64,000 nt of DNA, taken from contig DAHVDE010000008.1 of assembly GCA_027313705.1 (NCBI GenBank), forward strand, positions 40,470 through 104,469, written 5' to 3'. A program made the position numbers and the translations under genes. Positions within the stretch are counted from its first letter, which is position 1. Each line of letters begins with the position of its first letter. The notes below the pieces were generated by a model. That model had not been told where the DNA came from and ran no database searches. It saw only the letters and a program-made list of their open reading frames with translations. Positions 50,377 through 59,799 of the stretch are shown here, piece by piece. This DNA comes from Actinomycetota bacterium. GTDB taxonomy: Bacteria > Actinomycetota > Actinomycetes > Streptosporangiales > Streptosporangiaceae.

Positions 50377-51294
50377 GTGAGCGAGGACGCGGCGCTTGCC
50401 GGGGTTTTCCAGCAGCACAGGCGGCACCTGCGGGCGATCGCCTACCGGATGCTCGGCTCGCTGCCTGAGGCCGACGACGCGGTGCAGGAGGCCTGGGTCC
50501 GGTTCGCCGCCGCGGGCACAGGCGGCGTGGAGAACGTCGGCGGATGGCTGACGACGATCATCAGCCGCGTATGCCTGAACATCTTGCGCGCCAGGGCCGC
50601 CAGGCCAGAACGGCCCGCAGGCATGCACGTGCCTGACCCGATCGCTGTCCGCGGGTACGACACGGCACCTGACCCTGAGCAGGAGACACTGCTCGCCGAA
50701 TCGGTCGGGCTCGCGCTGATGGTCGTGCTTGACGCCCTCACGCCAGCCGAACGGGTGGCCTTCGTGCTGCACGACGCATTCGGCGTGCCGTTCACCGTGA
50801 TCGGGCCCCTGGTCGGACGATCGGAGCAGGCAGCCAGGCAGCTGGCCAGCCGGGCGCGCCGCCAGGTCAGGGAGGCCGGGCCGGTCACGCCTGATGTGAG
50901 CCTGCAACAGCAGCGCACGATCGTGGATGCGTTCTTCACGGCCGCCCGCGCTGGCGACTTCGACCGGCTCGTAGGGTTGCTCGACCCGGATGCCGTGGTC
51001 CGCGCGGACGGCGGACGGGCGCGGGCAGGCGCCTCGCTGAAGATGCGAGGCGCGGCGCCGATCGCCCGGGCGACTATCGCGACGGCCAGCCCGCTCGCCG
51101 ACTTCACGCCGGTGCTGGTCAACGACGTAGCCGGCATGCTGATCAGTCTCAGGGGACGGCCGGTGTCCCTCATCGCGGTCACCGTCACCGGTAATGTCAT
51201 CACCGCGATGGACGGCATCACCGACGTCGGCCGGCTAGCCAGTCTCGGGCTGGCGCCCCTCGTCCCGGTTAGTTCGCGATCCGAATCCGGCTAG
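50377..51294 (+). CDS. ECF41-like sigma factor with SnoaL-type C-terminal domain
   Basis: 305 residues from GTG 50377. Region 2: YRMLGSLPEADDAVQEAWVRF near residue 25; region 4: ALTPAERVAFVLHDAFGVPFT near 115 with the HTH at GRSEQAARQLASRARRQ near 143. The C-terminal SnoaL-like domain (VDAFFTAARAGDFDRLVGLLDPD) is the built-in regulator of ECF41 sigmas. GAGGGAGG lies eight bases before the chosen GTG. It is divergent from the epimerase-like gene, the usual partner (COE genes) of ECF41. Confidence 0.87.
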   Translation: MSEDAALAGVFQQHRRHLRAIAYRMLGSLPEADDAVQEAWVRFAAAGTGGVENVGGWLTTIISRVCLNILRARAARPERPAGMHVPDPIAVRGYDTAPDPEQETLLAESVGLALMVVLDALTPAERVAFVLHDAFGVPFTVIGPLVGRSEQAARQLASRARRQVREAGPVTPDVSLQQQRTIVDAFFTAARAGDFDRLVGLLDPDAVVRADGGRARAGASLKMRGAAPIARATIATASPLADFTPVLVNDVAGMLISLRGRPVSLIAVTVTGNVITAMDGITDVGRLASLGLAPLVPVSSRSESG

Positions 51295-51317
51295 CCAGGC
51301 GTCTCGTCCAGCCCGAG

Positions 51318-52298
51318 CTACATGGCGGCAGGGAAACCGAAGAAGGCGAACAACTCAGGAAACACATAGCAGTGCAGACCGGTGATCAGGCCGCCATCGG
51401 TCTCGATCACCTGAATCGCCCACGGGTAGTAGCCGCCCCGGCCATCCGCGCGGTATTGCGCGAACGCGGCACACCCGTTCGCCGCGGCGGGCAGCAGCCG
51501 GGAACCTCTGCACTCAGAGCCCGGCCCGAGCAGCCAGGTACCGACATCGCCAGGACCACGCAGCCACAACGGCAGTGGCGGCATCGAGATCACGACGTCG
51601 CCGCGCAACAGCGAGGTCAGCCTGGTCACGTCGAAGGCCTCGAACGCGGCGACGTACTCCTCGAGCAGGGCAGCCTCAGCCCGGGCCGGCACCTGGTCAC
51701 CTTCCCCGGCGGACGACACGGCGGCGCGGGCGCGCTGCAGCGCGCTGTTCGCAGCAGCCACGCTTGTACCGAGCAGTTCCGCTGTCTCCGCAGCAGAGAA
51801 TTGCAGCACGTCACGCAGGATCAGCGCCGCGCGCTCGCGCCCGGACAGCCGCTGCAGCGCGGCCAGGAAGGCGAACCTGACCGTCTCCCGGTAAATCACC
51901 TGCTCGGCCGGATCGGCATTAATGTCGGCGATCTTGGCGTCAGCGATCGGCAGCACCCAGGTGCTCTCGCTGAGCGGCTGCGGAATCTGGACGCCTTCCG
52001 CCCGCGCCGCCGGCTGGAGGTCCATGGGCACCGTCCGGCGGCTCCGGGTGCGCAGCATGTCGATACACACGTTCGTGGCAATCCGGTACAGCCAGGTGCG
52101 CAGCGATGACCGGCCCTGGAATTTGTCGAACTGCCGCCAGGCGCGGATCATCGTGTCTTGCACGGCGTCCTCGGCGTCGAAGGGAGAACCAAGCATCCGG
52201 TAGCAGTACCCGGTCAGCTCGCGGGTGAGCCGTTCGTACTCGGTCCGCTCGAGCCCGCCGAAGATATTGCCCGCCCCTGCTTGTTGCTCGACCACCAT
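51318..52298 (-). CDS. SigG-like ECF sigma factor with SnoaL-type tail
   Basis: 326 residues from ATG 52298. Region 2: TGYCYRMLGSPFDAEDAVQD near 27 and RTWLYRIATNVCIDML near 67; region 4: ALQRLSGRERAALILRDVLQF near 150 and TAELLGTSVAAANSALQRAR near 175. The C-terminal tail (LLEEYVAAFEAFDVTRLTSLL) is a SnoaL-like domain. Pattern is nearest to actinomycete SigG. Convergent with the ECF41-like gene and not linked to a visible anti-sigma gene. Confidence 0.85.
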   Translation of the reverse strand: MVVEQQAGAGNIFGGLERTEYERLTRELTGYCYRMLGSPFDAEDAVQDTMIRAWRQFDKFQGRSSLRTWLYRIATNVCIDMLRTRSRRTVPMDLQPAARAEGVQIPQPLSESTWVLPIADAKIADINADPAEQVIYRETVRFAFLAALQRLSGRERAALILRDVLQFSAAETAELLGTSVAAANSALQRARAAVSSAGEGDQVPARAEAALLEEYVAAFEAFDVTRLTSLLRGDVVISMPPLPLWLRGPGDVGTWLLGPGSECRGSRLLPAAANGCAAFAQYRADGRGGYYPWAIQVIETDGGLITGLHCYVFPELFAFFGFPAAM

Positions 52299-52855
52299 GC
52301 CCAGAGCGTAGTGCGCTACGGTACTGAGGCATAGTAGTTTGCCCGGCTTGACGGTTAGGTCCGATACCGGACTGCTGTACCGCTGCTGCTGTTCGGCGTC
52401 TTTCACCACATCCCCGACACCGAACAGACGTACGGCGCAAGGTTCGACGCACATCCCCGCTAGGAGCTATATGGGACAAAGCGCGGCAGCTGTCCACCGT
52501 GCCAGCGCCGTCTAGGGCGCCTGCAAAGGCCGACACCCGCCACTGACCAGGCCCGGTGTGGGGCGTTGTAAGCCACGGCTTCTTCCTACAAACTCAGGCA
52601 ATCACCCGGCGCGATCCAGGCGCGCAGGCCCCCCGCCGCCCACAACAGCCTCCAGGCCATCCTCAACCGCGACCAGCCGAGCCGGACCAGGTCGCGGTCC
52701 CGCCCCACGTCACGTAACCGAAAGCCCGGTACGCGGAACGCAGGTTCGGTTTGGTGTGAGGAGCCGGGACACCGCTCACGAGCGGGTCAGAACCGGCGCA
52801 GGCGACGTGCTCTCATGTCGTGGCGTCGGTCGGTCCGGAGCGAGGTCATGGCGGT
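52299..52855. other. 557-base stretch without a recognised gene
   Basis: No frame here has a recognisable product. It holds a perfect 6-bp hairpin, CCGCTC-AC-GAGCGG (52772-52785), inside a GC-rich stretch that could form further pairing, and a short frame ending HHIPDTEQTYGA-like residues on the plus strand near 52380-52460 of unclear origin. It separates the sigma gene from the restriction-modification genes and may be a junction of transferred DNA. Confidence 0.4.
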
Positions 52856-53953
52856 TCAGGCTTGCCCGGCGAGCATCGGGAAGGGCGAGACGGTCAGCAT
52901 GTCGGGCAGGTTCCCGACGGAGAAGACTCGTCCGTCGCAGTCGCGGATGACTGGTCCGAGCGTGTCGTTGACCCGGGTCCAGCCCAGGCCGCCGAGCACG
53001 GCGATTAACGGGACACCGCCCAGCCGCACGGACTCGGAGTGGAGGCGCTCAAACCGGAGTGCCTTGTCTCGCGCGGTGCCACCATCGTTGGCGCCCTTGC
53101 ACTCCAGCATGGCGCGCAGCGCCCCGGACTGGTCATAGACGACGAAGTCGGGGGCGGGCTGGACGGTGACTTCGAAGCGGGCGGCGATTTCTGCCTGGTT
53201 GTGCGAGCCGGTGCGGATAAACGGGATCTCGTGCGTGGCGAACAGGGCTTCCACGGCATCTTCGATCAGGTCGCCTCGCAGTTCGGACGTGGCGTCGAGC
53301 AGTTGCCGGAACGCGCCTCCGTAGTGGCGCTGGTGGAGGAAGACGGCGTAGGGCACTCCGTCGGCCGCATACTGGCGCACGGACACCCAGCCGTCTACCG
53401 TGTCTGGCTTGTCCTGCTTTGATCTGGGGTTTCCCGGCGGGTCTCCGAACAGCGTGCCGCGCATGATCCGGTCGAGGGTTTCGGCGGCGGTCCTGGCGAG
53501 CCCGGCGGAGGTGGCTGTTCCGGAGCGTTCCATGGAATCGACTTTGGCGGGTGACAGCAATCGCAAGCTCTGCGGGCCCGCGACGAGCTTGGATGACCAG
53601 GCGAATTCGGTTCTGGTCAGTCCCGTCATGACGCGCAGCGGAAGTAGCACTACGGGCTCTGCTTGTATCGCTGCGGCGAGCTGGTCGACGGCCACTTGAG
53701 TGAAGCCCGCCGTCGCGACGCTGGCCTTGTCGTAGGCAGCGCTGAAGTGCGGCAGGTCATAGAACTCAGCCGCGTGAACATAGGCGTAGTCCGGGGCAAG
53801 GTGCGGCACCTAGGCGCGTCTTGCCACAGCCGCATAGATTTCTGAGTGCTCGTCGGTGCCGTGCCGCTGGGGGATCTGCCGCATGCGGGCAGCTCGCTCG
53901 TCCCAGGTTGCCGCCCCGACGATGAACTCTACGGTCTCTTCGGTGGTTGCCAT
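52856..53953 (-). pseudogene. type II restriction endonuclease with an in-frame TAG
   Basis: One frame of 366 codons runs from ATG 53953 to 52856 with a single TAG at 53812-53810 (codon 48). Before it lie 47 residues (MATTEETVEFIVGAATW and onward); after it GTG 53809 could restart a 317-residue protein. The PD-(D/E)xK nuclease core is intact: PAPDFVVYDQSG then AMLECKGANDGG near residue 225 of the downstream part. The stop falls where a sense codon would join ...ARRA to VPHLAPDYAYVH, so an amber mutation (or sequencing error) is likely. The methyltransferase lies nine bases upstream. Confidence 0.72.
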
Positions 53954-53962
53954 CAAGAGTCT

Positions 53963-54889
53963 TCAGCGCGCGAGTTCTGCTAGCTCGATCAGCACCGGGG
54001 TATCGTCGGGCTCATCGGCGCACAGACGCTGGCGGGCGGTATCGACGAAGCTCTTGTGGATCTCCAGGCCTCCGGCCCTCCGACCCAGACGGCGTGCCAC
54101 GACTGGGGTCGTTCCCGATCCCGCAAACGGGTCGAGAACCACCGCGCCTGGCGGCGAACACGAATTGACGAAGAACTCGGCCAGGCCCTCGGGCATCGCA
54201 GCGGTATGGCCGCCCGCGCCCTTGTACTGGTTATATGTCTGAGGCACAGACACCACGTTGCCAGGATCGGCGCCACCGTGCAGGTAGGTTGTCGTCCTGT
54301 CCCGACCGAATCCAGCATCGGTGTTGCGCCTGCCGAGCTTGTCGAGCTTGCGCCGCTCGATCTCTTCTGGCGTTGTCTTGTAGGGCACCCGGATAGCATT
54401 CAGGTCAAAATAAGGTTTCGGTCCTTTGGCGAAGGCATAGACGTACTCGAAGCTGTCCTTTGTCCGTGGGCCGAACCGGCCGGGAACTGCGTTGGGCTTG
54501 GACCAGATGTAAGTTTCGAGCCAGCGCCAGCCCTGTTGCTGGAGTGCAATCACGAGCTGGTAGACGTAGGGATGCCGCTGGCCCTGCAGAGGGCCACTCT
54601 TAGCCACCCGGTTCTTGATATTGAGCACCAGCCAGCCGGTGTCCCGAGTGGCCGAAAGCATGGACTGGCTATAAGGAAGGAACCATTCGACATAGCGGTC
54701 TGGGTGAATACGGCTATAGGCGCGGGCATCAGCGTAGGGCGGGCTAGTGAACCACAGATCTACCGACTCGGTCGGCAGAGCCGGAAGCCATTGCGCGCTG
54801 TCGCCCCAGGTCATCCCCTCGCTAAGCAGGCGTTCGAGCATGTGAGCAGGTGAGGCCCGTGGAGCCGGTGGTGACAACGGGACCGTCAT
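53963..54889 (-). CDS. DNA methyltransferase (beta-class N4/N6-type) of a type II R-M system
   Basis: 308 residues from ATG 54889. Motif IV TSPPY (in LWFTSPPYADARAYS) near residue 33 comes before motif I DPFAGSGTT near 252, the beta-class order of N4-cytosine and N6-adenine methyltransferases. Specificity cannot be read from sequence. It is followed after nine bases by the endonuclease frame, so the two form a type II pair, and the methylase should still protect host DNA. AGGA lies nine bases before the ATG. Confidence 0.9.
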   Translation of the reverse strand: MTVPLSPPAPRASPAHMLERLLSEGMTWGDSAQWLPALPTESVDLWFTSPPYADARAYSRIHPDRYVEWFLPYSQSMLSATRDTGWLVLNIKNRVAKSGPLQGQRHPYVYQLVIALQQQGWRWLETYIWSKPNAVPGRFGPRTKDSFEYVYAFAKGPKPYFDLNAIRVPYKTTPEEIERRKLDKLGRRNTDAGFGRDRTTTYLHGGADPGNVVSVPQTYNQYKGAGGHTAAMPEGLAEFFVNSCSPPGAVVLDPFAGSGTTPVVARRLGRRAGGLEIHKSFVDTARQRLCADEPDDTPVLIELAELAR

Positions 54890-55505
54890 GAGCATCGATC
54901 CTAACCAGGTGCAGGACAGGAATCCGGAACCGAAACACATCTACCGCTCCCTGCTCTTCCTCCATGCAACTCGGGGATCCCGGTTACTGTCGGCCAGGCA
55001 GGGAGATCGGCAGCCACGCTACCCCGGACTACTGACATCGCGCTGTGGCTTGCCTCCCTACCTCCCTACACCCGTGTCATCGGGCGGGCATGAACGCGAG
55101 CCCTGGTACGCGTCGCTCGTCCGCGCGGTCCCTCAGCTATGTGCTGACCTGTCAGCCTGCAATGGCCTGGCCCAAGCCGGTATGACGTGCAGCATGGCGC
55201 ATAGTTGAGCCTCTTTGCCCCCTGGACGTGCACTGTGGCGCGTGGTTTGACCTTCGGGTGGGCACGAAAGGTAATGAGGGGTGCGGGGAACCTTGGAAAA
55301 CCTGGGGTGGAGCGGAAGGTTGTCCGTGGTTCCCTGCTGCTGTTGACCCTTGTCTGGTCGTCTGCCTGCCCTGGCTGTGTTGGCGTAGTGGAAGGAAGGG
55401 CGTCGGCTGCATCGGGTGGCTGGGCCTAGGCGTGGGTGGGCGGGTGGTGCACTCGGCTCAGGGCGTTGTTGATGTTGCCGCGTTGCAATATGGTGCATCT
55501 AGCTC
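54890..55505. other. 616-base stretch without a recognised gene
   Basis: No convincing coding frame. The right half (about 55210-55490) is unusually G/T-rich on the plus strand, unlike the codon pattern of flanking genes. Its end holds a TTGCA-ATATGG-TGCA element (about 55484-55498) right before a broken GntR gene. Looks like the edge of an inserted or remodelled segment. Confidence 0.4.
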
Positions 55506-55691
55506 ATGGAGGCTACGGCAGGCAGCATCATGCTCATGTCACTGGACCGCTCCGCGCCCGAGCCCCTGCGCGACCAGTTCGCCGACCTGATCCGCAGCAA
55601 GATCATCGATGGCACGTGGCCGACGCGAACGGCGATACCTTTCGTCAGGAGCCGGTCAAAGCTGTCGGCATCACCGTTAGCCGCCACCTAG
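55506..55691 (+). pseudogene. N-terminal remnant of a GntR-family regulator
   Basis: The first part (SLDRSAPEPLRDQFADLI then RSKIIDGTWP) is the start of a GntR winged-helix domain. After residue 42 the pattern of the recognition helix is lost and the frame ends at 61 residues. A +1 frame keeps ITVSRHLAAL, reminiscent of the lost helix. Decayed by frameshift or deletion. Confidence 0.5.
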
Positions 55692-55901
55692 CCGCCTTGC
55701 CCTGGCGATGACGGTGCCGTCGATCTCAAGCGGCATAAGGTCTCGTCGATGCGGATTGCCTGTGACTACGCAACCCGCTTCGGCCGGCCTAGGATCGACG
55801 CATTGCGAAGGCCGGATACCTTTGACCTGCGCGAACAGGCCTCTAGCGACATTAGCGGAGGAGACCACCGCGAATGGCATGCCCGCCAGCTCGCGACGGG
55901 C

Positions 55902-55928
55902 TGTCACAGATCCGGGTGGTGCCTTGTC
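55902..55928 (+). promoter_or_regulatory. ECF41-like promoter of epimerase copy 2
   Basis: TGTCACA (55902-55908), 16 bases, TGTC (55925-55928). The -35 equals the ECF41 consensus and the -10 differs in one base (CGTC expected). It lies 34 bases before the epimerase start 55962. Confidence 0.6.
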
Positions 55929-55961
55929 TTAGTGGCAGGCATCAGGCGGAAGGGGAAGTCC

Positions 55962-56891
55962 ATGCGGGTTTTCGTTACGGGAGCGACAGGAGCGCTGGGA
56001 CGCTATCTGGTTCCCAGCCTGGTCGGCGCAGGTCACGAGGTGACCGCCAGCACGAGGACGCCTGGCAAGACCGGGACGCTGCGTGCGGCTGGGGCGGTGC
56101 CTGTGGTGGTGGACGGGCGTGATCGCGAGGCGGTGATCGCGGCGGTGCGGACTGCGGCGCCAGAGGTGATCGTGCATGAGATGACCGCGCTGACGGGCAT
56201 GCGCAACCTCCGCAATCCCGACAAGCTATTCGCGTCAACGAACGAGCTGCGGGTCCTGGGCACCGATAACTTGCTGGCGGCCGCTGCGGCGGCGGGTACC
56301 AGGCGGGTGGTCGCGCAGAGTTACGCGGGCGGCGGGCCTGATGAGCGTCCAGGACCGCCGAAGACAGAAGACGAGCCTTCGCGGTGGCGGTCAGTCCGGT
56401 CGGCCATGGCTGGGCCTGCGGCGATCGCGCATGTGGAGAAGGCGGTGCCCGAGCAGGCGCCGGAAGGGCTCGTGCTGCGCTATGGCGGCTTCTACGGGCC
56501 GGGCACCGGGAATTTCCTGCTGGAGGCGGTGCGGAAGCGGCAGGTGCCTGTGATCGGCGGCGGGACAGGAGTCTGGTCGTTCATCGAGATCACCGACGCC
56601 GCCGCGGCGACGGTCGCCGCGATCGGCCGCGGCGGGCCGGGCATTTACAACGTGGTCGATGACCACCCGGCCCCGGTCGCGGAATGGCTGCCGTACCTGG
56701 CGGAGGTAGTGGGAGCCAAACCGCCGCTGCGGCTGCCTGCCTGGCTCGGGCGGATGCTTGCCGGGGAGTTCCTCGTCGTCCAGATGACCAGTTCGCGTGG
56801 CTACTCGAACGAGAAGGCGAAGAAGGAACTGGGCTGGGAGCCGCGGTATGCGAGCTGGCGGGAGGGATTCGGTGCCTGGGTCAGCGGATGA
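55962..56891 (+). CDS. NAD-dependent epimerase/dehydratase-like reductase (copy 2)
   Basis: 309 residues from ATG 55962, paralogous to copy 1: cofactor loop MRVFVTGATGALGRYL, RYGGFYGPGTGNF near 175, YNVVDDHPAPVAEWLP near 228. GGCGGAAGGGG lies upstream. It is followed by an ECF sigma gene with a 20-base overlap, so here epimerase and sigma form an operon, whereas the copy 1 pair is divergent. Its promoter-like element at 55902 matches that of copy 1. Substrate unknown; the pair is a known ECF41 companion. Confidence 0.85.
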   Translation: MRVFVTGATGALGRYLVPSLVGAGHEVTASTRTPGKTGTLRAAGAVPVVVDGRDREAVIAAVRTAAPEVIVHEMTALTGMRNLRNPDKLFASTNELRVLGTDNLLAAAAAAGTRRVVAQSYAGGGPDERPGPPKTEDEPSRWRSVRSAMAGPAAIAHVEKAVPEQAPEGLVLRYGGFYGPGTGNFLLEAVRKRQVPVIGGGTGVWSFIEITDAAAATVAAIGRGGPGIYNVVDDHPAPVAEWLPYLAEVVGAKPPLRLPAWLGRMLAGEFLVVQMTSSRGYSNEKAKKELGWEPRYASWREGFGAWVSG

Positions 56892-57810
56892 GCCGAGCGC
56901 GGCGGACACGGACCATCGGCCGCTGTTGTTCTCGATCGCCTACGGGATGACCGGATCGGTGGGCGATGCCGAGGACATCGTGCAGGACGCGTTCGTTGGC
57001 CTGACCCGCGCTCGCCATGCGGGGACGGCGATCGCCGATCCGAAGGCGTACCTGACGACCGCAGTGACCCGGCTGGGCATCAACTACCTGGGCTCGGCGC
57101 GGGTGCGGCGGGAGAGGTACGTCGGGGACTGGCTGCCCGAGCCGGTCGTTTTGCCCGCCGGCGAGCCGGGTCCTGCCGAGCACGCCGAACTGGCCGACTC
57201 GCTGTCGATGGCGTTCCTGGTGCTGCTTGAGGCGCTGTCGCCGACCGAGCGCGCCGTGTTCATGCTGCGCGAGGTGTTCGGGTACGGCTACCCCGACATC
57301 GCCGGGATCACCGGCAAGACGCAGGCGAACTGCCGGCAGATCTTCGCCCGCGCCAGGCAGCGCATCGCGGCCGGGGCGCAGGTACCAGGCTGTGAGCCGT
57401 CGGCGGCACGGCGGGCAGAAGGCGCGGAACTCGCCCGCAGGTTCTTCGAAGCGGCTGCGGGTGGCGACATGGAGGCGCTGCTAGGCATGCTCGCACCTGA
57501 CGTGACGGTTCGCGGGGACGGCGGCGGCAAGGCACTAGTGGCGAGGAGACCGCCGGCGGGCCGGGAGCAGGTGACCCGGCACCTGATCGGCCTGTTCCGC
57601 CGGGGCCGGATGCTCGGCGTCTCGGTGCGGCTGGCCTGGGTCAACGGCCAGCCAGGCGCCGTCGCGCACGACGCAGAAGGCCGTGTGGTCGCCGTATTCG
57701 CCCTCGACATCACTGCCGGCCTGGTCCAGGCAATTCGCGCAGTGGTCAATCCCGACAAGCTCGGTCACCTCGGACCGGTTTCTGACCTAGCCCGCCTGCC
57801 AGGTCACTGA
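56872..57810 (+). CDS. ECF41-like sigma factor with SnoaL-type tail (copy 2)
   Basis: 312 residues from GTG 56872, which overlaps the epimerase end and has GGAGGG five bases upstream. Region 2: GMTGSVGDAEDIVQDAFVGL near 26; region 4: ALSPTERAVFMLREVFGYGYP near 120 and KTQANCRQIFARARQR near 150. C-terminal SnoaL-like domain (RRFFEAAAGGDMEALLGMLAP). Same architecture as the sigma factor at 50377-51294. Autoregulation through 55902-55928 is inferred. Confidence 0.86.
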   Translation: MPGSADEPSAADTDHRPLLFSIAYGMTGSVGDAEDIVQDAFVGLTRARHAGTAIADPKAYLTTAVTRLGINYLGSARVRRERYVGDWLPEPVVLPAGEPGPAEHAELADSLSMAFLVLLEALSPTERAVFMLREVFGYGYPDIAGITGKTQANCRQIFARARQRIAAGAQVPGCEPSAARRAEGAELARRFFEAAAGGDMEALLGMLAPDVTVRGDGGGKALVARRPPAGREQVTRHLIGLFRRGRMLGVSVRLAWVNGQPGAVAHDAEGRVVAVFALDITAGLVQAIRAVVNPDKLGHLGPVSDLARLPGH

Positions 57811-57879
57811 AACTAGCGCAGATGCTTGCCCGGCTCGGCACCGAGCGGATCAAGTGGCCGACTGCGGCGTTATGAGCGG

Positions 57880-58815
57880 TCACCCGGCCAGGTACTTGGC
57901 GGTCGCGGCACGGAGCGCTGTGGCGCAGGCGGCGACTGCCGGGTGGGCGCCTGCTCCGCTGCGATAGGCGATCAGCGTGCGCCGCCGGGCGGGCAGCGCC
58001 GTCAGCGTGACGCCTGCCGGCCTGTCGGCCAGCGCCAGTTCTGGTACCAGCGCGACCCCCTGACCTGCCGCCACGAGCGTCAGCACGGCCGCGAAATCAT
58101 CTGCATAGTGCCTGATCCGCGGTGTGAACCCGGCCGCCTGGCACAACCGCATGGCCATCAGGTGACACAGCGTGCCTGGACTGGCGACGATCCACGGCTG
58201 TTCGCGATGGGCGTGGACGGCGTCATGGCGGCCGGGCGGTCCGGCAGAGTCGGCAGCATCCGTTGCACGCACCGGCCGGGCGGTTTTCGCCACCGCAAGC
58301 CAGATGGCTTCCTCCAGCAGCGGCTCGGTCGCCAGCGCGGGGTCGGGTTCGGCCGGCACGTAGTCGTACTCGTGCACGAGAGCGATGTCCAGTGCCCCTG
58401 ACCGCAATGCTTCCGGCACATCAACCGGGTCAAGCTCGGTCACGCGCAGTTCCAGTCTCGGATGCTCAGCGCCAAGCTGCACCAAAGCGGCCGGAAGCAA
58501 CGTCCGGACCGCGGTCGGGAAGGCACCCACCCGCAAGTCGCCGGCCAGGTCACCGCGCAGCTGGGCCAGCGCGGCCTCGGCCTCCTCAAGCAGCGCGAGC
58601 ACCTGGCCGGCCCGCTGCGCCAACTCGACGCCCGCTGCGGTCAGTTCGACGCGGCGACCTGAACGCCGGACCAGCGGCAGGCCAGCCTCGCGCTCCAGCA
58701 CGCTCAGCTGCTGGGAGACGGCAGATGGCGTACAGAAGGCCGCTTGTGCTACGGCAGCGATCGTGCCGAGGCGGGCCAGTTCGCGAAGGAGTTTCATGCG
58801 ACGGACATCAAGCAT
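57880..58815 (-). CDS. LysR-family transcriptional regulator
   Basis: 311 residues. N-terminal HTH LARLGTIAAVAQAAFCTPSAVSQQLS, quoted in part (residues 11-36), then LEREAGLPLVRRSGRRVELTAAG. The effector domain is PBP2-like (GDLRVGAFPTAVRTLLP near 90). It is divergent from the DapA-like frame (58887) with a perfect GCTTAC-N11-GTAAGC box between them, so it likely controls that gene. Convergent with the ECF sigma gene. Confidence 0.9.
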   Translation of the reverse strand: MLDVRRMKLLRELARLGTIAAVAQAAFCTPSAVSQQLSVLEREAGLPLVRRSGRRVELTAAGVELAQRAGQVLALLEEAEAALAQLRGDLAGDLRVGAFPTAVRTLLPAALVQLGAEHPRLELRVTELDPVDVPEALRSGALDIALVHEYDYVPAEPDPALATEPLLEEAIWLAVAKTARPVRATDAADSAGPPGRHDAVHAHREQPWIVASPGTLCHLMAMRLCQAAGFTPRIRHYADDFAAVLTLVAAGQGVALVPELALADRPAGVTLTALPARRRTLIAYRSGAGAHPAVAACATALRAATAKYLAG

Positions 58816-58822
58816 CAGTTCA

Positions 58823-58845
58823 GCTTACGTATCTATGCAGTAAGC
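58823..58845. promoter_or_regulatory. LysR-type box
   Basis: GCTTAC-N11-GTAAGC, a perfect dyad of the T-N11-A class, in the 71-base gap between divergent LysR and DapA-like genes. Confidence 0.7.
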
Positions 58846-58886
58846 AGAACTGGACCTGCACGATTGCGGGTAGGCAGGATCGGTCC

Positions 58887-59785
58887 ATGAACCCACTGAC
58901 TGGCCTGTTCGTCCCGCTGATCACTCCCTTCACCGCTGAGGGCGCGATCGCCTCCGACGCGCTCAGGCGCCTGGCACACCGGGTGCTTGACGACGGCGCG
59001 GCGGGCATCGTCGCCCTGGGCACGACGGCGGAGACGCCAACCCTGACCGACGCCGAGCAGTCGGAGGTGCTGCGGACCTGCAGCCGGGTCTGCCAAGAAC
59101 GCGGGGCCACGCTGATCGCCGGTGCCGGATCGAACAACACGGCGAGGTCCGCGGTCACCCTGGCCGCTCTCGGCAGGTACCCCGAGGTCGGCGCGGCGCT
59201 GACAGTCGTCCCTTACTACAGCAGGCCAGGCGCGGCCGGGGTGATCGAGCATTTCAGGACACTGGCCGCGAGCAGCCCCGTGCCAATCGTCGTCTACAAC
59301 ATCCCATACCGCACCGGCCAGGCGGTCGACTGCCGGTGATGCGCCAGGTCGCGGCCATGCCGGGCATAGCCGGAGTCAAGCACTCAGCCGGATCGGTAGA
59401 CGCGGACACGATCGCGATGATGGCGCAACGACCGCATGGGTTCAGCGTTCTCGGCGGAGACTGCCTCTACCTCTCGCCGCTGCTCGCGCTTGGCGCGGAC
59501 GGCGCCATCTCAGCCTCCGCGCACATCTGCACGCGACAGTACGCCAGGCTGATCGATCTATGGCGGGATGACCGGGCGACCGAGGCCAGGCAACTAGGGC
59601 ACCAGCTTGCGCCGCTGTCGCGCGCGCTGTTCGCCGAGCCTAACCCGGCCGTGATCAAGTCGGTGCTGTACCGGCTCGGCGAGATCCCGAGCCCCGCAGT
59701 GCGCCTTCCGCTGCTGCCCGCCGGCCTGGAATCGACAGAGGCGGCGCTGCGAGCCCGCGAACCCGTAGCTGCCTCGACCGGCTGA
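58887..59785 (+). pseudogene. DapA/NAL-family aldolase broken by a frameshift
   Basis: ATG 58887 opens a Schiff-base aldolase of the dihydrodipicolinate synthase family: TTAETPTLTDAEQ near residue 48, catalytic Tyr in VVYNIPYRTG near 137. The frame ends at TGA 59339 after GQAVDCR. The remainder, with the Schiff-base Lys in AGVKHSAGSVD, continues in another frame from about 59336 to 59785. One missing base at about 59336 would restore a 299-residue protein. Either a recent pseudogene or a sequencing error. Substrate unknown; the adjacent LysR gene looks intact. Confidence 0.75.
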
Positions 59786-59799
59786 ACGCGCCATACATC

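Noticed and set aside
52680-52800. Group II intron domain V/VI-like stretch
   Set aside because: Some resemblance to intron 3' ends, but the catalytic AGC/GNAA pattern of domain V could not be laid out and no reverse transcriptase remnant is near.
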